Shown: positions 1 to 8,820 of the stretch, in pieces
Layout of the letters: every line of letters begins with the position of its first letter
Position numbering within the stretch: the first letter of the stretch is position 1
Assembly: GCF_023370075.1 (NCBI RefSeq)
Contig: NZ_CP097149.1
Span: 806,001 to 870,000 of the forward strand
DNA length: 64,000 bases
Direction: 5' to 3'
From: Deinococcus sp. QL22
GTDB taxonomy: Bacteria; Deinococcota; Deinococci; Deinococcales; Deinococcaceae
The notes under the pieces: model-generated
Seen by the model: only the letters and a program-made list of their open reading frames with translations
The model's database searches: none
Told to the model about the DNA's origin: nothing
Program-made: the position numbers and the translations under genes

Positions 1-671
1 TAGACGCGGCGGTGGGCGGCAAAACGGGCGTGAATCTGCCCGAAGGCAAGAATCTGGTGGGCGCATTCCACCCGCCCCGCGCCGTGTGGTGCGACACTGA
101 CACCCTGACCACCCTGCCGCCCGCCGTATTCCGAGAAGGGGCCGCTGAAGCCTACAAACACGGCCTGATTTCCGATCCCAGCCTGATTGAGCGGGTCTTA
201 GCGCCTGACTTTGTGCCGGGGTCAGCCCCGTTTACCGACACCTTGGCCGACGCTATAGCCGTCAAAGCAGGCGTCGTCACCCGCGATCTGACCGAGCAGG
301 GCGAACGCGCTTACCTGAATTTTGGGCACACGCTGGCGCACGCACTGGAAGCCGTGACCCATCACGCCGTGCCACACGGAGACGCGGTGGGCTACGGGAT
401 GCACTATGCGGCGCTGCTGTCGAAGGCACAGGGCGGCGAGGATTTGACGGAATACACCCGCGCCTTCTTGCGGTGGCAACAGCCCGCGCCCCTTCCCACT
501 CTTACGTATGACGATGTACAGCCGTACATGGCCCGTGACAAGAAAGCCGACGCAGAAGGCGTGCGCTTCGTGCTGCTGCATAGCTTGGCTCACCCGTACC
601 TGACCCGTGTATCGGACGCCGTGCTGCGGGGGCAGTTTGGGGTGTGGCAGGCGGAGATTTCGACACTCTGA
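1..671 (+). CDS. aroB: 3-dehydroquinate synthase, C-terminal part (start lies outside the window)
   Basis: Second step of the shikimate pathway: converts DAHP to 3-dehydroquinate, using NAD and a divalent metal in the cytoplasm. The reading frame is open from the first base; it enters at [11 protein letters not shown], the conserved glycine-rich stretch of the family, and later shows [12 protein letters not shown] and [12 protein letters not shown], which carry the metal-binding Glu and His residues. The N-terminal NAD-binding half is missing because the window begins inside the gene. About 220 residues are visible of a usual 350 or so. aroQ follows 54 bases downstream on the same strand, so this is the tail of a shikimate operon. 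Confidence 0.94.
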   Translation, partial: DAAVGGKTGVNLPEGKNLVGAFHPPRAVWCDTDTLTTLPPAVFREGAAEAYKHGLISDPSLIERVLAPDFVPGSAPFTDTLADAIAVKAGVVTRDLTEQGERAYLNFGHTLAHALEAVTHHAVPHGDAVGYGMHYAALLSKAQGGEDLTEYTRAFLRWQQPAPLPTLTYDDVQPYMARDKKADAEGVRFVLLHSLAHPYLTRVSDAVLRGQFGVWQAEISTL

Positions 672-725
672 AAAATTTCAAAATTAGGATTCAAAGCCCG
701 TATCCACTCTCTGGAGGTTTTTCCC

Positions 726-1157
726 TTGCTGCTGATCATCAACGGCCCCAACCTGAACCGCCTCGGCCTGCGCGAACCGGGCGTGTACGGCCTGCAAACC
801 ATAGAAGACTTGGAGCGGCAATGCGAAACGTGGGGCGCGGAGTTGGGCGAACCCGTGACCTGCCGCCAGAGCAACTTTGAAGGCCAGATTCTGGAATGGG
901 TGCATGAGGCGCAGGAGCAGGGATTTGGCGGCATCGTGATCAATCCGGGGGCGCTGACCCACTACAGCTACGCCCTGCGGGACGCGATTTCCAGCCAACC
1001 GTTGCCTGTCGTAGAAGTCCATATCAGCAACGTGGACGCCCGCAAGGAGTTCCGGCACACCTCGGTCACGGCGGCGGTATGCCGGGGCAAAATCAGCGGC
1101 TTGGGCTTCGTGGGCTACCGCCTGGCGATGGAATACCTGACGGAACTGGAAGGCTGA
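726..1157 (+). CDS. aroQ: 3-dehydroquinate dehydratase, type II
   Basis: Third step of the shikimate pathway: dehydrates 3-dehydroquinate to 3-dehydroshikimate. The 143-residue length and dodecameric-type sequence identify the type II enzyme. Visible motifs are IINGPNLNRLG near the N-terminus, followed by the loop with the catalytic Arg and Tyr (REPGVYG), then INPGALTHYSYALRDA and VEVHISN with the catalytic His, and FRHTSV. The start is a TTG with GGAGG eight bases upstream (713-717); the protein begins directly at LLIINGP as relatives do, so no upstream start is needed. It lies behind aroB and completes consecutive pathway steps. Confidence 0.95.
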   Translation: MLLIINGPNLNRLGLREPGVYGLQTIEDLERQCETWGAELGEPVTCRQSNFEGQILEWVHEAQEQGFGGIVINPGALTHYSYALRDAISSQPLPVVEVHISNVDARKEFRHTSVTAAVCRGKISGLGFVGYRLAMEYLTELEG

Positions 1158-1234
1158 GGCTCACAGGGTATTGAACCCAGAACATGGGCAGCAACGTCGT
1201 GCACACGCCCTCATCCCGCTGCCTCGCAGCGCCC

Positions 1235-1264
1235 CTCTCTGCTTCGCAGCTCTGCGAGTCCCAC
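1235..1264 (+). repeat. Short dispersed module, CTCTGCTTCGCAGC type
   Basis: The motif CTCTGCTTCGCAGCTCTGCG followed by AGTCC recurs with small changes inside family A copies near 58665-58683 and 59998-60020, and inverted at 24932-24954. It sits in the space after aroQ. It may be a remnant of a larger element; no gene is seen in it. Confidence 0.5.
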
Positions 1265-1311
1265 AGGTGGGGAGGGCAAAACACATGTATGGAGTTCTTT
1301 TTAATTTCGCA

Positions 1312-1719
1312 TCAGGGCTGCCGCGCCCGCAGCAACTCGCCCACCGGCACAGGCAGAGTGACCGTGCTGGTGCGCTCTTCCTCAGCGGGCATCTCCAGAC
1401 GCACGCAGCATTCCTGTGGGCTGGCCTCTACGATGAACACCGAGCGCCATTCCCACGACGGCTGAGGCTGCTGCGGGTCTGTTTGCGGGCCAAGCACCAC
1501 CTCTGGCAAGAGGCACCACCAACGCCCGTTGAGGGTCATCAGGCCGTGTTCGTGCAGCAGGGCGGCGGCGGCAGCTTTGGCCTGCGCCTCACCCAAGGGC
1601 GTGCCGATCAGCGTGACGGGAATGACCAGTTCTCCAGCGGGCACAAGGTAGCCGACCAGTTCGTCATCGTCTGCGTCATCGTCTGGGCGGCGGCATTCTT
1701 GCCAGGTGGCGGGAATCAT
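1312..1719 (-). CDS. Conserved hypothetical protein, 135 aa
   Basis: I do not recognise the family. The protein starts MIPATWQECR, has an acidic Asp-rich stretch at about residues 13-22, then an alternating hydrophobic pattern that looks like a small alpha/beta fold (VPAGELVIPVTLIG, NGRWWCLLPEVV) and a Pro/Gln loop before WEWRSVFIVEA. No signal peptide or membrane segment is visible, so it is probably cytoplasmic. The ATG at 1719 is chosen because a TAGCCT box lies exactly seven bases upstream, the leaderless arrangement used elsewhere in this window; 14 further upstream codons in frame are compositionally poor. It converges with aroQ. Confidence 0.7.
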   Translation of the reverse strand: MIPATWQECRRPDDDADDDELVGYLVPAGELVIPVTLIGTPLGEAQAKAAAAALLHEHGLMTLNGRWWCLLPEVVLGPQTDPQQPQPSWEWRSVFIVEASPQECCVRLEMPAEEERTSTVTLPVPVGELLRARQP

Positions 1720-1726
1720 AGGGGGC

Positions 1727-1732
1727 AGGCTA
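1727..1732 (-). promoter_or_regulatory. TANNNT -10 box (TAGCCT) for leaderless gene
   Basis: TAGCCT on the minus strand ends seven bases before the ATG at 1719, and there is no Shine-Dalgarno. This spacing would put the transcript start at the start codon. No good -35 is visible. Confidence 0.5.
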
Positions 1733-1807
1733 GCAGGACAACGAGAGGGACGGCATGGCATAAGTGGCCTACGGGCCGCCCCTTTCTGTTATCCCGCCCC
1801 TACCCGG

Positions 1808-1947
1808 TCATACGGCTTCCGTATGATTCCCGTACAGTCGGGACAGCACCGTCTGTTCGTCTATCTCCCGAAATCCGTACTTTCTCCCACTCGCTCCGCT
1901 CGGATTGAAAGGCCAAATGTACGGCTTTCAATCGGAGGCCGTATCAG
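1808..1947 (+). repeat. Family A dispersed element, copy 1 (about 140 bp, imperfect terminal inverted repeats)
   Basis: The left end reads TCATACGGCTTCCG and the right end, read inverted, CTGATACGGCCTCCG, giving imperfect terminal inverted repeats. Inside are CCGTACTTTCT, the core CTCGCTCCGCTCGG, and a hairpin with arms GATTGAAAG (1903-1911) and CTTTCAATC (1925-1933). Copies lie at 41429-41579, 58570-58730 and about 59945-60098. The right end overlaps the last codon of the lipoprotein gene on the minus strand: the TGA stop at 1944-1946 is part of the repeat terminus. No coding potential is visible. Confidence 0.75.
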
Positions 1948-3170
1948 TTCAGCGCCACTTTGCCCTGAAATACCGCTTGCAGGTGGGTCACGATCAGTTT
2001 GCCGTGCAGCACGAACTGCACGTTGGTCTGATCTCCGGGCAGCAGGTCAGCGTCGGTTCCGTCGGCCAGCGGGCCAAAGGCGCTCAGTCCCGCTTTACCG
2101 TTGTGCTGGGCACTGGCACTCAGCGTTCCCGTGACCTTGGAGAAGGGATTGCTGCCCTTCAATTCGGTGTCGCTGAACACCACGTTGGTCAGGTCACGCA
2201 ATTTCAGGTCGGCTCTGGCCTGATTTCCCGGCACACTCACACTGGCGCTCAGGTCGGCGCGGGTAGGTGTAAAGGCAAAGGTGGCGGGCGTGCATCGGTT
2301 GGCCGTGCTGCCGCTGATGCTGGAGGTCATAGAGGCCGTGGCGCGGCGGCTGCGCGTCAGGTAGGTGGCCTCGGCGCTGGTGGTCACCCCCAACGCAGCC
2401 CAGACATGGCTGAATTTCAGTTGGGCAGGTGAGGTGGCTTCACGGCCTGCCCACGCGGTCAGGGTGAGCGCGTCTGGGCCAGTGATGCTCACGCATGCGC
2501 CGGGGGTCATGGTCATCTGGGCAGCAGCCCGTTTTACCGCACCCCTGGTCAGGGTGACGCGGGCATTGGTGGGCACTTCTACCCGCATCGCCACGCCCGT
2601 CAGGTTGCCACTGTCGTCAATCAGTACCGTCTTGCTGCCGCCGACTTCCCATTCAGCGGTCAGGGTGGTGGCCGTGCCAGCCGACATCAACACATACCCG
2701 TCTGCGGGCTGGACGCTGGTTTGGGTCAACTGGCCCTGTGCGCCCACCATCCAGGTGCCGCGTGGCAGCAACGTGGTCGTGGCAGCCAGCGTGCCCAGGC
2801 CAGAGCGGGAGCGGACAGCAAGCATGGCCCCAATCTGACGGCCTAGCTGCGCGGGGCTTTGCAGCTTCAGAGACCGCATCTGCGCAGGTTGGCCCATTGC
2901 ACCCATCACGCCGCCGAAGCCTTCCAGCACTGCCGCCAGATCGGGATCGAAGTCGGCACTAGCTGGGTTCAACATTTCGCTGAAGGTATTGGCGGCTTGG
3001 TCGGCCACCATCGGCAGGTTCTGGACTTCGGTAGCTTGCCCCACCACAGGCCCGGCAGGCTGCGTGATCACTTCCGGCTGAGGTTGAGGCTCGACGATGG
3101 GGTCAGAGTTGCAGGCAGACAGAGCAAGCGACAAACCGAGGAGAGCAGCAAGCGACTGAATTTTGGGCAT
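1944..3170 (-). CDS. Putative secreted lipoprotein, 408 aa, unknown function
   Basis: The N-terminus has a positively charged start, a hydrophobic core and the lipobox LSAC at about residues 17-20 (LSLALSACNSD), so the mature protein should be anchored by a lipidated Cys outside the cytoplasmic membrane. A Pro/Gln/Val-rich linker follows. The rest is rich in Thr, Ala and Ser with beta-type alternation (QPADGYVLMSAGTATTLTAEW), suggesting an extracellular beta-sandwich protein. I recognise no catalytic motif or named domain. The final codon and stop overlap the end of a family A repeat, so the C-terminus may have been altered by that element. It is divergent from the rplM-rpsI operon. Confidence 0.75.
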   Translation of the reverse strand: MPKIQSLAALLGLSLALSACNSDPIVEPQPQPEVITQPAGPVVGQATEVQNLPMVADQAANTFSEMLNPASADFDPDLAAVLEGFGGVMGAMGQPAQMRSLKLQSPAQLGRQIGAMLAVRSRSGLGTLAATTTLLPRGTWMVGAQGQLTQTSVQPADGYVLMSAGTATTLTAEWEVGGSKTVLIDDSGNLTGVAMRVEVPTNARVTLTRGAVKRAAAQMTMTPGACVSITGPDALTLTAWAGREATSPAQLKFSHVWAALGVTTSAEATYLTRSRRATASMTSSISGSTANRCTPATFAFTPTRADLSASVSVPGNQARADLKLRDLTNVVFSDTELKGSNPFSKVTGTLSASAQHNGKAGLSAFGPLADGTDADLLPGDQTNVQFVLHGKLIVTHLQAVFQGKVALN

Positions 3171-3243
3171 GGCTTGGTTGTATCAGGCAAATCGGGAATT
3201 GTCGTGCAGATATGACCAGAGGCAGCCGACACCTCTCCTCCTC

Positions 3244-3461
3244 TTGCCCCCGCTCCCCCATCTCTGTTATCCTTACGTTTAGTGTCTCGCGCTTGGTAGA
3301 GCCGGGATAACCGGGAGGCTCCCGGACGCGCACGACCCTTTTCCCCCAGACGAGGCGGGGCGCGCTCACAGCCACGGTGCAATCCTCGGCAGATGCCAGC
3401 GACGTTGGCAGACCGCAGAAGCGTTGCGCCACCAAATCCCAATTTTTTTACGGAGCAAACG
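3244..3461 (+). promoter_or_regulatory. Promoter region and 5' leader of rplM-rpsI
   Basis: A possible -35 TTGCCC (3244-3249) and -10 TATCCT (3268-3273) are 18 bases apart. The roughly 185-base leader that follows holds a perfect hairpin, CCGGGA-GGC-TCCCGG at 3311-3325. Leaders of L13 operons in other bacteria can be autoregulatory; whether this hairpin acts that way is inference only. Confidence 0.4.
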
Positions 3462-3887
3462 GTGAAAACCTACACCCCCAAAAACGACGAGCAAAACTGG
3501 ATCGTAGTCGACGCCACGGGCATTCCCCTGGGTCGCCTCGCCACCTTGATTGCCAGCCGCATTCGTGGCAAGCATCGCCCCGACTTCACGCCCAACATGA
3601 TTCAGGGCGACTACGTAGTCGTGCTGAACGCTTCTCAAGTGGCCCTCACCGGCAACAAGTTGGACGGCAAGGTCTACACCCGTTACTCCGGCTACCAAGG
3701 TGGCCTGAAGACCGAAACGGCCCGTGAAGCCATCGCCAAGCACCCTGAGCGCGTCATCGAGCATGCCGTGTTCGGCATGTTGCCCAAGGGCCGTCAGGGC
3801 CGCCAGATGCACGGTCACCTGAAGGTGTACCCCGGTTCCGCCCACCCCCACGCCGCGCAAAAGCCCCAGACGCTTGAGGTCAGATAA
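3462..3887 (+). CDS. rplM: 50S ribosomal protein L13
   Basis: Early-assembly protein of the large ribosomal subunit that binds 23S rRNA. The sequence has the family pattern [16 protein letters not shown], then [12 protein letters not shown] and GDYVVVLNA, and ends in the typical [20 protein letters not shown]. Length 141 residues is normal. The GTG at 3462 ([13 protein letters not shown]) is chosen because GGAG lies six bases upstream at 3452-3455 and L13 proteins begin near here; the longer in-frame reading from 3393 has no conserved sequence. rpsI follows after two bases, the universal L13-S9 pair. Confidence 0.97.
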   Translation: MKTYTPKNDEQNWIVVDATGIPLGRLATLIASRIRGKHRPDFTPNMIQGDYVVVLNASQVALTGNKLDGKVYTRYSGYQGGLKTETAREAIAKHPERVIEHAVFGMLPKGRQGRQMHGHLKVYPGSAHPHAAQKPQTLEVR

Positions 3888-3889
3888 TC

Positions 3890-4292
<403 letters not shown>

Positions 4293-4308
4293 TTCAGAAC
4301 CACAACTT

Positions 4309-4338
4309 ATCCCCTGCCGTCTGGTGGGGGATTTTTTT
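4309..4338 (+). terminator. Rho-independent terminator of rplM-rpsI
   Basis: ATCCCC (4309-4314) pairs with GGGGAT (4327-4332) across a 12-base loop and is followed by a run of T to 4338, 18 bases after the rpsI stop. Confidence 0.8.
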
Positions 4339-4356
4339 GGTTGGTAGAGGTGGGGC

Positions 4357-4377
4357 GGTCTAAGGGTCTAAGGAAGG
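4357..4377 (+). repeat. Family B tract (GGTCTAAGGGTCTAAGG)
   Basis: Two tandem units of GGGTCTAA-type sequence followed by AAGGAAGGGGCAACCTCTGTG. The same tract plus a related right flank (GCTCAC) recurs at 15914 and 24664. It overlaps no gene here, lying between the rpsI terminator and the next convergent gene. Confidence 0.6.
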
Positions 4378-4391
4378 GGCAACCTCTGTGC

Positions 4392-4991
4392 TCACTCTCC
4401 GATCCAGACTCGCCCGCGCTCCAGCCAATACACCGCTCTGCCTGCCCGGAGTGGGGTAATTCGGTGGGGCCGACTGCTCAGCCACACGCCGCCGTCATCG
4501 GGCAATTCATCTTGCAAGAACGGAGATTCATCCAGGCTTTCGCGCCAGTTCAGGGCGGCAAAGCTGGAACTCAGGGCGGGTGTGAGGCCCAACGCATTCG
4601 GCAAAGGCTTGGATTCTTCCAGCACCGGATGGAGTGAGCGGTAATACTTGGCCTGATCCCCATTCGCCAGCACCACCTGAGAATCCATAAAATTCGGCCA
4701 GACTACCCACACGGCCAGATATTCAGGCGGTTGGGGAAACGTTTCGGCCCAGGCTGCCCGGACATCCAGCAGTGCGGCCAGCATTTGGCGGCGCAGACAG
4801 GCCGGAGGTGTGCGGCGATCAAGGCGAAACCACGGGTCAAGCGTCAGTTTGGCGTAGTCGAAGCCGGAGTGTTCCAAGTGAGCAAGGTTGGGCGTTTGGT
4901 GTATCTGTCGCCACGCTTCCACCCGCGCCGCTTGGCGTTTGCCGCCGCGTACTTTCTTCTTGTTGCTCAGCTTCCCGCCGAACGGTCCCAT
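4392..4991 (-). CDS. DUF3916-like hypothetical protein, 199 aa
   Basis: The start ATG at 4991 lies two bases after the stop of the nfeD-like gene, so translation is probably coupled. The N-terminus is basic (KLSNKKKVRGGKRQAARVE), and the middle reads PPACLRRQMLAALLDVRAAW, YLAVWVVWPNFMDSQVVL and GDQAKYYRSL. This order (basic KVRG start, column of Arg/Leu helix, N-L/F-x-D-S-Q-V) resembles the DUF3916 family from memory, whose role is unknown. There is no signal peptide or membrane segment. Assignment to DUF3916 is moderate; function is not inferred, although linkage to a slipin/NfeD pair hints at a membrane-associated role. Confidence 0.75.
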   Translation of the reverse strand: MGPFGGKLSNKKKVRGGKRQAARVEAWRQIHQTPNLAHLEHSGFDYAKLTLDPWFRLDRRTPPACLRRQMLAALLDVRAAWAETFPQPPEYLAVWVVWPNFMDSQVVLANGDQAKYYRSLHPVLEESKPLPNALGLTPALSSSFAALNWRESLDESPFLQDELPDDGGVWLSSRPHRITPLRAGRAVYWLERGRVWIGE

Positions 4992-4993
4992 CC

Positions 4994-5470
4994 CTATTTC
5001 ACGCCTTCCAGCAGGGCTTCGGGCACGACTTGTACGGTGCTGCCATCTGCACCCACCACGCGCACGCGGCTTCCGGCAGGGGCGTCCGGCCCGGTGGCCC
5101 GCCAATCGCTGTCTCCGACCCGCACACGGCCCACGCCGTTTTCTATGGCGGCTGTTACGGTCACGGTGCGGCCCGTAAAGCGGTGTGCGCCCAGATTGAG
5201 GCTGTCGCCTTCCTCGCCGCCCACAGGCAAGCGGCCCACATAGCGCCGCCCCACCAGCACGGCGGCCAAGCTAAAGCCCCCGAACAGCAGCAGTTGCACC
5301 ACCACAGGCATAGGCAGCACAAACACGATCAGTCCGAGGCTAAAGGCCGCCAGCCCCAGCCACACGAAAAACACGCCGGGGGCCGCGACTTCCAGAATGA
5401 GCAGGATGGCCCCCAGCACCCACCAGTGCCAGGGTTGCACCCGCTCCAGCGTGGGCAGCCAGTCCATCAT
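4994..5470 (-). CDS. NfeD-like membrane protein with OB-fold C-terminus
   Basis: Partner protein of SPFH/slipin proteins, thought to act in membrane-domain organisation or membrane quality control. It has two to three membrane segments (WHWWVLGAILLILEVAAPG, FVWLGLAAFSLGLIVFVL, VVVQLLLFGGFSLAAVLVG) and then a soluble OB-type domain (GRTVTVTAAIENGVGRVRVG, GSRVRVVGADGSTVQV). Length 158 residues fits the short NfeD1b type without the N-terminal protease. The ATG at 5470 is chosen over a longer reading because it lies four bases past the slipin stop with AGGGG just upstream. Pairing with the slipin gene is the usual stomatin operon. Confidence 0.88.
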   Translation of the reverse strand: MMDWLPTLERVQPWHWWVLGAILLILEVAAPGVFFVWLGLAAFSLGLIVFVLPMPVVVQLLLFGGFSLAAVLVGRRYVGRLPVGGEEGDSLNLGAHRFTGRTVTVTAAIENGVGRVRVGDSDWRATGPDAPAGSRVRVVGADGSTVQVVPEALLEGVK

Positions 5471-5474
5471 GCCC

Positions 5475-6404
5475 CTAGCCTCGGCCCTTGCCCGTGCCGC
5501 CAAAGGCTTCCTTGGCAATCTCGGCAATGCCCTGCAAGCTGCCCAGTACAGCGGTGGCTTCGATGGGCAGGATCAGCGTCTTTTGGTTGGGAGCAATGGC
5601 GATTTCCTTCAGGGCGTCCACGTACCGCTGGGCAATGAAGTAATTGACGGCCTGCACGCTGCCGCCCGCAATCGCGTCACTGACCACGCGGGTGGCTTCG
5701 GCTTCGGCCTGCGCGGAACGCTCGCGGGCTTCGGCTTCCAGGAAGGCAGCCTGACGGCGACCCTCGGCGTTCAGAATTTCGGCCTGTTTTTCGCCCTCGG
5801 CCTTCAGAATGGCGGCCTGCCGGAAGCCTTCGGCGTCCAGAATATTGGCCCGCTTTTCGCGCTCAGCCTTCATCTGGCGGGCCATGCTTGCCACCAAGTC
5901 GGCGGGCGGCTTGATGTCCTTGACCTCGATTCGCGTGACTTTCACTCCCCACGGCTCAGTGGCCTCGTCTACCACCATCAGCAGGCGGGCATTGATCTGG
6001 TCGCGGTTAGACAGCAGCTCGTCCAAGTCCATGCTGCCCATGACGGTACGAATGTTGGTCATGGTGAGATTGAGTGTGGCCTGCTCTAAGTTGCGAACCT
6101 CATAACTGGCCTTCGCGGAGTCCAACACTTGATAGAACACCACGCCGTCTACCGTTACGAGGGCGTTGTCTTTGGTAATGATCTCTTGACTGGGCACATC
6201 CATGACCTGTTCCATCATGTTCACGCGGCGGCCTATGCGGTCTATATACGGAATGATGATATTCAGGCCCGGTTTCAGGGCACGCTGGAACTTGCCGAAG
6301 CGCTCCTGAGTCCACTCGTAGCCCTGCGGCACACTTTTAATTCCAGACAACAAGGTGACGAAGACGAGTAAAAGCAGCACCACCACAAAAATTGTAAATC
6401 CCAT
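5475..6404 (-). CDS. Slipin/stomatin-like SPFH protein (QmcA type)
   Basis: Membrane-anchored scaffold protein of the SPFH family. Residues 1-22 form a hydrophobic anchor ([19 protein letters not shown]), followed by [18 protein letters not shown] and [19 protein letters not shown] typical of this family, the SPFH core ([19 protein letters not shown]), and then an Ala/Glu-rich coiled coil with repeated units [20 protein letters not shown]. Length 309 is normal. It is the first gene of a three-gene minus-strand operon with NfeD and a DUF3916-like protein. A membrane-domain or protein-quality role is family knowledge; the client here is unknown. Confidence 0.9.
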   Translation of the reverse strand: MGFTIFVVVLLLLVFVTLLSGIKSVPQGYEWTQERFGKFQRALKPGLNIIIPYIDRIGRRVNMMEQVMDVPSQEIITKDNALVTVDGVVFYQVLDSAKASYEVRNLEQATLNLTMTNIRTVMGSMDLDELLSNRDQINARLLMVVDEATEPWGVKVTRIEVKDIKPPADLVASMARQMKAEREKRANILDAEGFRQAAILKAEGEKQAEILNAEGRRQAAFLEAEARERSAQAEAEATRVVSDAIAGGSVQAVNYFIAQRYVDALKEIAIAPNQKTLILPIEATAVLGSLQGIAEIAKEAFGGTGKGRG

Positions 6405-6453
6405 GCAAGAGGTACGCGCCGGGCGGGGCAGAAGTTCCCGGCTAACTGGGGGC

Positions 6454-6459
6454 TAGACT
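6454..6459 (+). promoter_or_regulatory. TANNNT -10 box (TAGACT) for leaderless gene
   Basis: TAGACT ends seven bases before the ATG at 6467; no Shine-Dalgarno is present. Confidence 0.5.
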
Positions 6460-6466
6460 GGGCAGG

Positions 6467-7918
6467 ATGACGGCAGAGACGGCGGCGAGCGCACAGGCAG
6501 CGGCACAGGCGGGAACCTTGATAGACCTGCGCGGCGTGCGGGTGGTGACGGGTGGGCGCACCCTGCTGGACGGCGTGACGCTGACGCTGACGCGGGGCGA
6601 GGCGTTGCGACTGGCGGGGCCGAATGGGGGCGGCAAAACGTCGCTGCTGCGGCTGTTGGCGGGCGAACTGGCTCCTACCGCAGGAGAACGGCTGTATCAC
6701 CTGAATGGGCAGACCCAGCGCCATGCCGTCCACGCCCGCCGCACCCTGAGCGTGGTGGGGCCGGATGCCGAAGCCTTTTATCTGACCCGCGACTGGGAAC
6801 AGACCGTGCAGGACGTGCTGCTGGCCGGGTTTGAGGGCGATACGCTGCGGCTGTGGGAACCCACGCCAGAAGCGTTGGCAAGATTGGCCGAAGTGGTGGC
6901 CCTGACTGAGGTAGAAGCCTTACTGGCACGGGATTTCCGGATGCTGAGTCACGGGCAGCGGCGGCGGGTGGTACTGGCCCGCGCCCTGATGCCCCGCCCC
7001 GAAGCCCTGCTGCTGGATGAATTTACAGATGGCCTGAGCGCGGGTGCACGCCACACGCTGGGACGCGTGCTGGAGCGGGTATATGCGGCGGGCGTGGCTA
7101 CAGTCCTCGCCACCCACCGCCCAGAAGAAGCCCCCGATTTGCCGTGGCGCACCGTCAGAGTTGAGGGTGGCCGCGTGCTGGATGAAGATGCACCCGCAGT
7201 TCAGGCCCACAACACGTCCATCACTCTGCCCATTCCCCCCGGCAGCGGCGACTTGATCCGGCTGCAAAACGTGACCGTGTACCGCAACGAACACGCTGCA
7301 CTGGGGCCACTGGACTGGACGTGGCAGGCGGGCCAACACTGGCTGGTGACGGGTGAAAATGGCAGCGGTAAAAGCACACTGGCGAGGCTGATCGCCGGAG
7401 AACTGAGCGCGGCGTTGGGGGGAACGGTAGAGCGGCCTTACCTGCACGCCCTCGGCAAACGCGACCTGCTCAGCACGCGCCGCCGCACCATCGGCCTGAT
7501 CGGGGCAGAGGTGGGCATCCGCCAGCGCCGAGACTGGACAGGGGCCGACATATTGGCGAGCGCATGGGACGGCACCGAGGGCTTTGCACCCATGCCAACG
7601 CCCGCGCAGGCCGTGGCCATCCGAACCCTCGCCGCCCGCCTGCACCTGCAAGACCTGTTGCCCCGCACTGCCGAAACGCTGTCGCAGGGGCAGTTGCGTC
7701 GCCTGCTGCTGGCCCGCGCCGTGCTGCACACGCCCAAGCTCCTGATTCTGGATGAAGGGCTGGACTTTCTGGACACGGTACACCGGGAGCGATTTCTGGA
7801 CTTGTTGCCTGAATTGGCTGCGGCTGGCACGCACCTGATGGTCATTGCCCACCGAGAAAGCGACGCGCCGGGGGGGATGACGCATCATTTGCGGTTGGAG
7901 GGGCGTCTAAGGGTCTAG
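6467..7918 (+). CDS. Two-domain ABC ATPase (ModF-like), 483 aa
   Basis: Single chain with two ABC nucleotide-binding domains and no membrane segment. Domain 1 (about 20-245) has Walker A GPNGGGKTS, signature LSHGQRRRV and Walker B ALLLDEF; domain 2 (about 260-480) has Walker A GENGSGKST, signature LSQGQLRRL and Walker B LLILDEG. The architecture resembles ModF/PhrA rather than a translation-associated ABC-F protein, because the long inter-domain linker of ABC-F is absent. No permease gene is adjacent, so the transport partner, if any, is unknown. The TAG stop falls inside a family B repeat tract, so the last residues (GRLRV) may be set by that repeat. Confidence 0.88.
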   Translation: MTAETAASAQAAAQAGTLIDLRGVRVVTGGRTLLDGVTLTLTRGEALRLAGPNGGGKTSLLRLLAGELAPTAGERLYHLNGQTQRHAVHARRTLSVVGPDAEAFYLTRDWEQTVQDVLLAGFEGDTLRLWEPTPEALARLAEVVALTEVEALLARDFRMLSHGQRRRVVLARALMPRPEALLLDEFTDGLSAGARHTLGRVLERVYAAGVATVLATHRPEEAPDLPWRTVRVEGGRVLDEDAPAVQAHNTSITLPIPPGSGDLIRLQNVTVYRNEHAALGPLDWTWQAGQHWLVTGENGSGKSTLARLIAGELSAALGGTVERPYLHALGKRDLLSTRRRTIGLIGAEVGIRQRRDWTGADILASAWDGTEGFAPMPTPAQAVAIRTLAARLHLQDLLPRTAETLSQGQLRRLLLARAVLHTPKLLILDEGLDFLDTVHRERFLDLLPELAAAGTHLMVIAHRESDAPGGMTHHLRLEGRLRV

Positions 7919-7936
7919 GGTCGAAGGGTCTAAAAA
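7905..7936 (+). repeat. Family B tract overlapping the 3' end of the ABC ATPase gene
   Basis: Four successive units: GTCTAAG, GGTCTAG, GGTCGAAG, GGTCTAA. The stop codon of the ABC ATPase gene (7916-7918) is inside the tract. Confidence 0.65.
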
Positions 7937-7947
7937 GAGATGCCCAC

Positions 7948-8799
7948 TTACTGCTTCTCTATTCTCGCCGCCAACTTATCCAGATACTCGGCCAGCGCCA
8001 AGTGATTCGGCAATTGCTGATGCGCGTGCTGGGCCAGCAGGGGCAGCGTACCTACCTGCACGGCGTGTCCGGCTACTTCCAGCATCGCCTGATCGTTGTC
8101 GCTGTCGCCGAAGGCAATCGTGCGGTCTAGCGGCACGTTCAGCGCCTCCGCGATCAGGGTCAGGGCCGCGCCCTTATGTGCCCCGTCGGGCGTCACGGTC
8201 AGAAAATGGGGATAGGGCGGCTGCGCTCCGGTCAGGACTAAATGGGGATGAGATTGGCGCAGCCTTCCCGCGAAATCGGCCACGCCCAGATGGTAAAAGC
8301 CCACCTTCAAAATGTCGTCGTGGGGGGCTTCCGAGAGCGGTTTGTGCGTGCGGAGCAGCATCCAAGGCTCTGGTTGCACACCCTCCGGAATATCGAAATA
8401 GATGCAGTCGGCGGTAAACAAGATCATGCGGGCGTCGTCGAGTTCATGCGCCAGCACCGCCTCCAGATCGCCCGGCCCAAAGCGCGATTCCTGATGCAGC
8501 GTGCCACCGATTTCTACGCGTCCGCCATTGTTGGTGGCTACGGCATCGGCCTGCACAGCGTCTCGCACGGCGTCGGGGGGCAGGTCGCGGCCTGTGATGA
8601 TGGCCACCTGCACGCCCAGGGCCTTCAAGCGGGCCAACGCCTCAGCCGTCGCTGCCGGAATATCCCGCGCTCCATCGGCAATCAGCGTGCCGTCCAGATC
8701 GAAGGCCACCAACAGGGGCAGCGTGGCGGGGGGCTGTGCCGAGGGAGCCGGTGTCGAGGAAGGCTGTGTGGAAACTGCGGTGAGCGGGCGACGAGTCAC
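7948..8799 (-). CDS. Cof-type HAD-superfamily phosphatase
   Basis: Likely a cytoplasmic phosphatase acting on a sugar phosphate or similar small metabolite. HAD motif I is VAFDLDGTLI with both Asp residues, motif II is IITGRD, motif III Lys is in PDGAHKGAAL, and motif IV is IAFGDSDNDQAML. The cap between motifs II and III is of the C2 type. Substrate cannot be told. The GTG at 8799 is preferred: a TACCCT box ends six bases upstream and there is no Shine-Dalgarno, whereas the longer reading (TTG at 8820) would include the promoter. The first 30 or so residues are Ser/Pro/Thr-rich and poorly conserved in type. Confidence 0.88.
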   Translation of the reverse strand: MTRRPLTAVSTQPSSTPAPSAQPPATLPLLVAFDLDGTLIADGARDIPAATAEALARLKALGVQVAIITGRDLPPDAVRDAVQADAVATNNGGRVEIGGTLHQESRFGPGDLEAVLAHELDDARMILFTADCIYFDIPEGVQPEPWMLLRTHKPLSEAPHDDILKVGFYHLGVADFAGRLRQSHPHLVLTGAQPPYPHFLTVTPDGAHKGAALTLIAEALNVPLDRTIAFGDSDNDQAMLEVAGHAVQVGTLPLLAQHAHQQLPNHLALAEYLDKLAARIEKQ

Positions 8800-8805
8800 T
8801 TGGGT

Positions 8806-8811
8806 AGGGTA
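8806..8811 (-). promoter_or_regulatory. TANNNT -10 box (TACCCT) for leaderless GTG start
   Basis: TACCCT on the minus strand ends six bases before the GTG at 8799 of the HAD phosphatase gene; a CTTTCC about 17 bases upstream is a weak -35 candidate. Confidence 0.5.
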
Positions 8812-8820
8812 GCAGGCCAA

